The notes beneath the pieces were generated by a model. It saw nothing but the letters and a program-made list of their open reading frames with translations, made no database searches and was not told where the DNA came from. A stretch of DNA of 64,000 bases from assembly GCA_037893225.1 (NCBI GenBank), contig JAZGUH010001218.1, positions 28,406-92,405 on the forward strand, given 5' to 3'. Made by a program: the position numbers and the translations under genes. The stretch is from Hippasteria phrygiana (lineage: Eukaryota; Echinodermata; Asteroidea; Valvatida; Goniasteridae). Below are positions 55,452-64,000 of this stretch, in pieces (within the stretch, counting starts at the first letter, position 1; the number at the start of each line of letters is the position of its first letter).

Positions 55452-58400
55452 GAGGTTTGAATTTTCTCCACAAGTTTTAACTCTAAGAAGCCGCCGATAA
55501 TTGCAACATGTAGCGCCAGATCTAAGCTATCCATACATGTCAAAATTACTGAATTTGGTTGATATTTCATGCAATTATGAATGAGTAAAGCAAGTCCATA
55601 CCCTAGGGAATTTGACATGCATGGAGCAATAAATAGACGGTAACATGTACACAGATGTTGGCCGGAAAGAAAATAAACATTGCGAGGTTTGAATTTTCTC
55701 CACACGTTTTAACTCTAAGAAGCCGCCGATAATTGCAACATGTAGCGCCAGATCTAAGCTATCCATACATGTCAAAATTACTGAATTTGGTTGATATTTC
55801 ATGCAATTATGAATGAGTAAAGCAAGTCCATACCCCAGGGAATTTGACATGCATGGAGCAATAAATAGACGGTAACATGTACACAGATGTTGGCTGGAAA
55901 GAAAATAAACATTGCGAGGTTTGAATTTTCTCCACAAGTTTTAACTCTAAGAAGCCGCCGATAATTGCAACATGTAGCGCCAGATCTAAGCTATCCATAC
56001 ATGTCAAAATTACTGAATTTGGTTGATATTTCATGCAATTATGAATGAGTAAAGCAAGTCCATACCCCAGGGAATTTGACATGCATGGAGCAATAAATAG
56101 ACGGTAACATGTACACAGATGGTGGCCGGAAAGAAAATAAACATTGCGAGGTTTGAATTTTCTCCACAAGTTTTAACTCTAAGAAGCCGCCGATAATTGC
56201 AACATGTAGCGCCAGATCTAAGCTATCCATACATGTCAAAATTACTGAATTTGGTTGATATTTCATGCAATTATGAATGAGTAAAGCAAGTCCATACCCC
56301 AGGGAATTTGACATGCATGGAGCAATAAATAGACGGTAACATGTACACAGATGTTGGCCGGAAAGAAAATAAACATTGCGAGGTTTGAATTTTCTCCACA
56401 CGTTTTAACTCTAAGAAGCCGCCGATAATTGCAACATGTAGCGCCAGATCTAAGCTATCCATACATGTCAAAATTACTGAATTTGGTTGATATTTCATGC
56501 AATTATGAAAGAGTAAAGCAAGTCCATACCCCAGGGAATTTGACAGGCATGGAGCAATAAATAGACGGTAACATGTACACAGATGTTGGCCGGAAAGAAA
56601 ATAAACATTGCGAGGTTTGAATTTTCTCCACAAGTTTTAACTCTAAGAAGCCGCCGATAATTGCAACATGTAGCGCCAGATCTAAGCTATCCATACATGT
56701 CAAAATTACTGAATTTGTTTGATATTTCATGCAATTATGAATGAGTAAAGCAAGTCCATACCCCAGGGAATTTGACATGCATGGAGCAATAAATAGACGG
56801 TAACATGTACACAGATGTTGGCCGGAAAGAAAATAAACATTGCGAGGTTTGAATTTTCTCCACACGTTTTAACTCTAAGAAGCCGCCGATAATTGCAACA
56901 TGTAGCGCCAGATCTAAGCTATCCATACATGTCAAAATTACTGAATTTGGTTGATATTTCATGCAATTATGAATGAGTAAAGCAAGTCCATACCCCAGGG
57001 AATTTGACATGCATGGAGCAATAAATAGACGGTAACATGTACACAGATGGTGGCCGGAAAGAAAATAAACATTGCGAGGTTTGAATTTTCTCCACAAGTT
57101 TTAACTCTAAGAAGCCGCCGATAATTGCAACATGTAGCGCCAGATCTAAGCTATCCATACATGTCAAAATTACTGAATTTGGTTGATATTTCATGCAATT
57201 ATGAATGAGTAAAGCAAGTCCATACCCCAGGGAATTTGACATGCATGGAGCAATAAATAGACGGTAACATGTACACAGATGTTGGCCGGAAAGAAAATAA
57301 ACATTGCGAGGTTTGAATTTTCTCCACACGTTTTAACTCTAAGAAGCCGCCGATAATTGCAACATGTAGCGCCAGATCTAAGCTATCCATACATGTCAAA
57401 ATTACTGAATTTGGTTGATATTTCATGCAATTATGAATGAGTAAAGCAAGTCCATACCCCAGGGAATTTGACATGCATGGAGCAATAAATAGACGGTAAT
57501 ATGCACACAGATGTTGGCTGGAAAGAAAATAAACATTGCGAGGTTTGAATTTTCTCCACAAGTTTTAACTCTAAGAAGCCGCCGATAATTGCAACATGTA
57601 GCGCCAGATCTAAGCTATCCATACATGTCAAAATTACTGAATTTGGTTGATATTTCATGCAATTATGAATGAGTAAAGCAAGTCCATACCCCAGGGAATT
57701 TGACATGCATGGAGCAATAAATAGACGGTAACATGTACACAGATGGTGGCCGGAAAGAAAATAAACATTGCGAGGTTTGAATTTTCTCCACAAGTTTTAA
57801 CTCTAAGAAGCCGCCGATAATTGCAACATGTAGCGCCAGATCTAAGCTATCCATACATGTCAAAATTACTGAATTTGGTTGATATTTCATGCAATTATGA
57901 ATGAGTAAAGCAAGTCCATACCCCAGGGAATTTGACATGCATGGAGCAATAAATAGACGGTAACATGTACACAGATGTTGGCCGGAAAGAAAATAAACAT
58001 TGCGAGGTTTGAATTTTCTCCACACGTTTTAACTCTAAGAAGCCGCCGATAATTGCAACATGTAGCGCCAGATCTAAGCTATCCATACATGTCAAAATTA
58101 CTGAATTTGGTTGATATTTCATGCAATTATGAATGAGTAAAGCAAGTCCATACCCCAGGGAATTTGACAGGCATGGAGCAATAAATAGACGGTAACATGT
58201 ACACAGATGTTGGCCGGAAAGAAAATAAACATTGCGAGGTTTGAATTTTCTCCACAAGTTTTAACTCTAAGAAGCCGCCGATAATTGCAACATGTAGCGC
58301 CAGATCTAAGCTATCCATACATGTCAAAATTACTGAATTTGGTTGATATTTCATGCAATTATGAATGAGTAAAGCAAGTCCATACCCCAGGGAATTTGAC

Positions 58401-59395
58401 ATGCATGGAGCAATAAATAGACGGTAACATGTACACAGATGTTGGCCGGAAAGAAAATAAACATTGCGAGGTTTGAATTTTCTCCACACGTTTTAACTCT
58501 AAGAAGCCGCCGATAATTGCAACATGTAGCGCCAGATCTAAGCTATCCATACATGTCAAAATTACTGAATTTGGTTGATATTTCATGCAATTATGAATGA
58601 GTAAAGCAAGTCCATACCCCAGGGAATTTGACATGCATGGAGCAATAAATAGACGGTAACATGTACACAGATGGTGGCCGGAAAGAAAATAAACATTGCG
58701 AGGTTTGAATTTTCTCCACAAGTTTTAACTCTAAGAAGCCGCCGATAATTGCAACATGTAGCGCCAGATCTAAGCTATCCATACATGTCAAAATTACTGA
58801 ATTTGGTTGATATTTCATGCAATTATGAATGAGTAAAGCAAGTCCATACCCCAGGGAATTTGACAGGCATGGAGCAATAAATAGACGGTAACATGTACAC
58901 AGATGTTGGCCGGAAAGAAAATAAACATTGCGAGGTTTGAATTTTCTCCACAAGTTTTAACTCTAAGAAGCCGCCGATAATTGCAACATGTAGCGCCAGA
59001 TCTAAGCTATCCATACATGTCAAAATTACTGAATTTGGTTGATATTTCATGCAATTATGAATGAGTAAAGCAAGTCCATACCCCAGGGAATTTGACATGC
59101 ATGGAGCAATAAATAGACGGTAACATGTACACAGATGTTGGCCGGAAAGAAAATAAACATTGCGAGGTTTGAATTTTCTCCACACGTTTTAACTCTAAGA
59201 AGCCGCCGATAATTGCAACATGTAGCGCCAGATCTAAGCTATCCATACATGTCAAAATTACTGAATTTGGTTGATATTTCATGCAATTATGAATGAGTAA
59301 AGCAAGTCCATACCCCAGGGAATTTGACATGCATGGAGCAATAAATAAACGGTAACATGTACACAGATGTTGGCCGGAAAGAAAATAAACATTGC
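55452..59395. repeat. 17-monomer higher-order repeat, copy 1 (m240-m256)
   Basis: 3,944 bp: A1c C1' AH A1 C2f A1x CH A1 CS AH A1 C2 A1 CH A2 A1 CK. It contains four rare marks: 153T in the first monomer (55604), 212T alone in the second, 131A in the fifth, and 107T in the sixth (56718). All four recur 3,944 bp downstream. Confidence 0.92.
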
Positions 59396-62300
59396 GAGGT
59401 TTGAATTTTCTCCACAAGTTTTAACTCTAAGAAGCCGCCGATAATTGCAACATGTAGCGCCAGATCTAAGCTATCCATACATGTCAAAATTACTGAATTT
59501 GGTTGATATTTCATGCAATTATGAATGAGTAAAGCAAGTCCATACCCTAGGGAATTTGACATGCATGGAGCAATAAATAGACGGTAACATGTACACAGAT
59601 GTTGGCCGGAAAGAAAATAAACATTGCGAGGTTTGAATTTTCTCCACACGTTTTAACTCTAAGAAGCCGCCGATAATTGCAACATGTAGCGCCAGATCTA
59701 AGCTATCCATACATGTCAAAATTACTGAATTTGGTTGATATTTCATGCAATTATGAATGAGTAAAGCAAGTCCATACCCCAGGGAATTTGACATGCATGG
59801 AGCAATAAATAGACGGTAACATGTACACAGATGTTGGCTGGAAAGAAAATAAACATTGCGAGGTTTGAATTTTCTCCACAAGTTTTAACTCTAAGAAGCC
59901 GCCGATAATTGCAACATGTAGCGCCAGATCTAAGCTATCCATACATGTCAAAATTACTGAATTTGGTTGATATTTCATGCAATTATGAATGAGTAAAGCA
60001 AGTCCATACCCCAGGGAATTTGACATGCATGGAGCAATAAATAGACGGTAACATGTACACAGATGGTGGCCGGAAAGAAAATAAACATTGCGAGGTTTGA
60101 ATTTTCTCCACAAGTTTTAACTCTAAGAAGCCGCCGATAATTGCAACATGTAGCGCCAGATCTAAGCTATCCATACATGTCAAAATTACTGAATTTGGTT
60201 GATATTTCATGCAATTATGAATGAGTAAAGCAAGTCCATACCCCAGGGAATTTGACATGCATGGAGCAATAAATAGACGGTAACATGTACACAGATGTTG
60301 GCCGGAAAGAAAATAAACATTGCGAGGTTTGAATTTTCTCCACACGTTTTAACTCTAAGAAGCCGCCGATAATTGCAACATGTAGCGCCAGATCTAAGCT
60401 ATCCATACATGTCAAAATTACTGAATTTGGTTGATATTTCATGCAATTATGAAAGAGTAAAGCAAGTCCATACCCCAGGGAATTTGACAGGCATGGAGCA
60501 ATAAATAGACGGTAACATGTACACAGATGTTGGCCGGAAAGAAAATAAACATTGCGAGGTTTGAATTTTCTCCACAAGTTTTAACTCTAAGAAGCCGCCG
60601 ATAATTGCAACATGTAGCGCCAGATCTAAGCTATCCATACATGTCAAAATTACTGAATTTGTTTGATATTTCATGCAATTATGAATGAGTAAAGCAAGTC
60701 CATACCCCAGGGAATTTGACATGCATGGAGCAATAAATAGACGGTAACATGTACACAGATGTTGGCCGGAAAGAAAATAAACATTGCGAGGTTTGAATTT
60801 TCTCCACACGTTTTAACTCTAAGAAGCCGCCGATAATTGCAACATGTAGCGCCAGATCTAAGCTATCCATACATGTCAAAATTACTGAATTTGGTTGATA
60901 TTTCATGCAATTATGAATGAGTAAAGCAAGTCCATACCCCAGGGAATTTGACATGCATGGAGCAATAAATAGACGGTAACATGTACACAGATGGTGGCCG
61001 GAAAGAAAATAAACATTGCGAGGTTTGAATTTTCTCCACAAGTTTTAACTCTAAGAAGCCGCCGATAATTGCAACATGTAGCGCCAGATCTAAGCTATCC
61101 ATACATGTCAAAATTACTGAATTTGGTTGATATTTCATGCAATTATGAATGAGTAAAGCAAGTCCATACCCCAGGGAATTTGACATGCATGGAGCAATAA
61201 ATAGACGGTAACATGTACACAGATGTTGGCCGGAAAGAAAATAAACATTGCGAGGTTTGAATTTTCTCCACACGTTTTAACTCTAAGAAGCCGCCGATAA
61301 TTGCAACATGTAGCGCCAGATCTAAGCTATCCATACATGTCAAAATTACTGAATTTGGTTGATATTTCATGCAATTATGAATGAGTAAAGCAAGTCCATA
61401 CCCCAGGGAATTTGACATGCATGGAGCAATAAATAGACGGTAATATGCACACAGATGTTGGCTGGAAAGAAAATAAACATTGCGAGGTTTGAATTTTCTC
61501 CACAAGTTTTAACTCTAAGAAGCCGCCGATAATTGCAACATGTAGCGCCAGATCTAAGCTATCCATACATGTCAAAATTACTGAATTTGGTTGATATTTC
61601 ATGCAATTATGAATGAGTAAAGCAAGTCCATACCCCAGGGAATTTGACATGCATGGAGCAATAAATAGACGGTAACATGTACACAGATGGTGGCCGGAAA
61701 GAAAATAAACATTGCGAGGTTTGAATTTTCTCCACAAGTTTTAACTCTAAGAAGCCGCCGATAATTGCAACATGTAGCGCCAGATCTAAGCTATCCATAC
61801 ATGTCAAAATTACTGAATTTGGTTGATATTTCATGCAATTATGAATGAGTAAAGCAAGTCCATACCCCAGGGAATTTGACATGCATGGAGCAATAAATAG
61901 ACGGTAACATGTACACAGATGTTGGCCGGAAAGAAAATAAACATTGCGAGGTTTGAATTTTCTCCACACGTTTTAACTCTAAGAAGCCGCCGATAATTGC
62001 AACATGTAGCGCCAGATCTAAGCTATCCATACATGTCAAAATTACTGAATTTGGTTGATATTTCATGCAATTATGAATGAGTAAAGCAAGTCCATACCCC
62101 AGGGAATTTGACAGGCATGGAGCAATAAATAGACGGTAACATGTACACAGATGTTGGCCGGAAAGAAAATAAACATTGCGAGGTTTGAATTTTCTCCACA
62201 AGTTTTAACTCTAAGAAGCCGCCGATAATTGCAACATGTAGCGCCAGATCTAAGCTATCCATACATGTCAAAATTACTGAATTTGGTTGATATTTCATGC

Positions 62301-63339
62301 AATTATGAATGAGTAAAGCAAGTCCATACCCCAGGGAATTTGACATGCATGGAGCAATAAATAGACGGTAACATGTACACAGATGTTGGCCGGAAAGAAA
62401 ATAAACATTGCGAGGTTTGAATTTTCTCCACACGTTTTAACTCTAAGAAGCCGCCGATAATTGCAACATGTAGCGCCAGATCTAAGCTATCCATACATGT
62501 CAAAATTACTGAATTTGGTTGATATTTCATGCAATTATGAATGAGTAAAGCAAGTCCATACCCCAGGGAATTTGACATGCATGGAGCAATAAATAGACGG
62601 TAACATGTACACAGATGGTGGCCGGAAAGAAAATAAACATTGCGAGGTTTGAATTTTCTCCACAAGTTTTAACTCTAAGAAGCCGCCGATAATTGCAACA
62701 TGTAGCGCCAGATCTAAGCTATCCATACATGTCAAAATTACTGAATTTGGTTGATATTTCATGCAATTATGAATGAGTAAAGCAAGTCCATACCCCAGGG
62801 AATTTGACAGGCATGGAGCAATAAATAGACGGTAACATGTACACAGATGTTGGCCGGAAAGAAAATAAACATTGCGAGGTTTGAATTTTCTCCACAAGTT
62901 TTAACTCTAAGAAGCCGCCGATAATTGCAACATGTAGCGCCAGATCTAAGCTATCCATACATGTCAAAATTACTGAATTTGGTTGATATTTCATGCAATT
63001 ATGAATGAGTAAAGCAAGTCCATACCCCAGGGAATTTGACATGCATGGAGCAATAAATAGACGGTAACATGTACACAGATGTTGGCCGGAAAGAAAATAA
63101 ACATTGCGAGGTTTGAATTTTCTCCACACGTTTTAACTCTAAGAAGCCGCCGATAATTGCAACATGTAGCGCCAGATCTAAGCTATCCATACATGTCAAA
63201 ATTACTGAATTTGGTTGATATTTCATGCAATTATGAATGAGTAAAGCAAGTCCATACCCCAGGGAATTTGACATGCATGGAGCAATAAATAAACGGTAAC
63301 ATGTACACAGATGTTGGCCGGAAAGAAAATAAACATTGC
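59396..63339. repeat. 17-monomer higher-order repeat, copy 2 (m257-m273)
   Basis: The code is identical to copy 1 across all 17 monomers. It includes the 107T change (60662), which is found nowhere else in the window except the matching place in copy 1. I saw no difference between the copies at any site I compared. This is the cleanest and probably the most recent duplication in the window, unless it is an assembly duplication. Confidence 0.92.
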
Positions 63340-63803
63340 GAGGTTTGAATTTTCTCCACAAGTTTTAACTCTAAGAAGCCGCCGATAATTGCAACATGTA
63401 GCGCCAGATCTAAGCTATCCATACATGTCAAAATTACTGAATTTGGTTGATATTTCATGCAATTATGAATGAGTAAAGCAAGTCCATACCCCAGGGAATT
63501 TGACATGCATGGAGCAATAAATAGACGGTAACATGTACACAGATGGTGGCCGGAAAGAAAATAAACATTGCGAGGTTTGAATTTTCTCCACAAGTTTTAA
63601 CTCTAAGAAGCCGCCGATAATTGCAACATGTAGCGCCAGATCTAAGCTATCCATACATGTCAAAATTACTGAATTTGGTTGATATTTCATGCAATTATGA
63701 ATGAGTAAAGCAAGTCCATACCCCAGGGAATTTGACATGCATGGAGCAATAAATAGACGGTAACATGTACACAGATGTTGGCCGGAAAGAAAATAAACAT
63801 TGC

Positions 63804-64000
63804 GAGGTTTGAATTTTCTCCACACGTTTTAACTCTAAGAAGCCGCCGATAATTGCAACATGTAGCGCCAGATCTAAGCTATCCATACATGTCAAAATTA
63901 CTGAATTTGGTTGATATTTCATGCAATTATGAATGAGTAAAGCAAGTCCATACCCCAGGGAATTTGACATGCATGGAGCAATAAATAGACGGTAATATGC
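63804..64000. repeat. Partial monomer m276 cut by the window edge
   Basis: The first 197 bp of a monomer with a C head. The visible tail sites 193T and 197C indicate type CS. The preceding AH A1 (m274-m275) follow a CK monomer directly, so the AS that usually follows CK is missing at 63340. The array evidently continues to the right. Confidence 0.93.

Larger units (their letters stand above)
1..64000. repeat. Tandem satellite DNA array, 232-bp monomer, about 276 copies
   Basis: The motif GAGGTTTGAA recurs every 232 bp from position 1 to the right edge, always in the same orientation. The window holds 275 full monomers and one partial one, and 275 x 232 plus a net 3 bp of indels gives 63803, where the last partial copy begins. 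Copies differ at a handful of recurring sites, so most pairs appear to be more than 95% identical. By my count the heads are about 163 A, 89 C and 24 G. No mobile element, inversion or single-copy sequence interrupts the array. Long homogeneous arrays with higher-order structure are typical of eukaryotic centromeric, pericentromeric or subtelomeric heterochromatin. I do not recognise the family or species. Both window edges fall inside the array, so its true length is unknown. Confidence 0.98.
51506..64000. repeat. Array domain 6 (m223-m276): f-marked units and a 17-monomer HOR
   Basis: Codes: C2f A1 C2f A1 CH C1c C2(+2) A1' AH A1 C2f A1 CH A1 CS AH AH, then twice the 17-mer A1c C1' AH A1 C2f A1x CH A1 CS AH A1 C2 A1 CH A2 A1 CK, then AH A1 and a partial CS. 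The f mark (131T to A) is found only here (m223, m225, m233, m244, m261), always on C2. The eight-monomer run AH A1 C2f A1 CH A1 CS AH at 53364-55219 recurs at 55916-57771 (offset 2,552 bp), so this part was built by nested duplications. Confidence 0.88.

Noticed and set aside
1..64000. CRISPR array
   Set aside because: The repeat is 232 bp and contiguous, with no unique spacers and no adjacent cas genes.
1..64000. Assignment to a known plant or animal satellite (for example 155-180-bp centromere families, alpha satellite)
   Set aside because: Period and sequence do not match any family I can recall with confidence, and a database search was not possible.
1..64000. Telomeric or ribosomal spacer sequence
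   Set aside because: There are no telomere repeat runs, no rRNA segments and no spacer promoter context. The CCCTA string occurs only as a rare point change in four monomers.
1..64000. Bacterial, phage or defence-system content
   Set aside because: No gene, operon, ribosome-binding site or terminator is visible. The architecture is eukaryotic satellite DNA.

Overview
The whole window is one uninterrupted head-to-tail satellite DNA array. The repeat unit (monomer) is 232 bp and about 38% GC, and there are 275 complete monomers plus a 197-bp partial one at the right edge. I see no unique sequence, transposable element, inversion, RNA gene or convincing protein-coding gene. Only three length changes occur: +2 C in monomer 205, -1 G in monomer 206 and +2 C in monomer 229. 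The array and its higher-order repeats (HORs) point to a eukaryotic centromeric, pericentromeric, subtelomeric or other heterochromatic block. Monomer length and sequence are not enough for me to name the species or the satellite family.

Numbering: monomers m1, m2 and so on each start at the motif GAGGTTTGAA. Monomer n starts at 1+232(n-1) for n up to 205, at 47563 for m206, at 2+232(n-1) for m207-m229, and at 4+232(n-1) from m230. The copies differ at a small set of recurring sites, so each can be coded by a head and a tail. Heads: A (22A, 25T), C (22C), G (25G). Tails: 1 (standard), 2 (167G), 3 (167G+174G), K (185A), S (193T, 197C, 212T), H (207G), P (167G, 185A, 187A, 193T, 194C, 197C, 207G, 215G). 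Rare marks: v (64A), t (85T), f (131A), c (153T), x (107T), prime (an incomplete S tail).

Layout. 1-13920 (m1-m60): units of 6-7 monomers that start with a G head and end with a P tail. 13921-17632 (m61-m76): a K/S/H mixture holding an early copy of a 9-monomer unit. 17633-28768 (m77-m124): G-to-P units carrying the t mark, including a 13-monomer repeat made of a 7-mer plus a 6-mer. 28769-39904 (m125-m172): 8-monomer units and long copies of blocks seen 10-16 kb earlier. 39905-51505 (m173-m222): P tails and G heads disappear and 9-monomer K-headed units dominate. 51506-64000 (m223-m276): the f mark appears, followed by two back-to-back copies of a 17-monomer (3,944 bp) HOR.

No genes work together here. 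The content is a record of unequal exchange and gene conversion within a satellite. The most interesting signals are the nested HORs, the fact that the P tail carries nearly all the changes that other tail types carry singly, the fixed linkage of variants across the monomer junction, and the contrast between a nearly invariant 140-bp core and a variable junction window.
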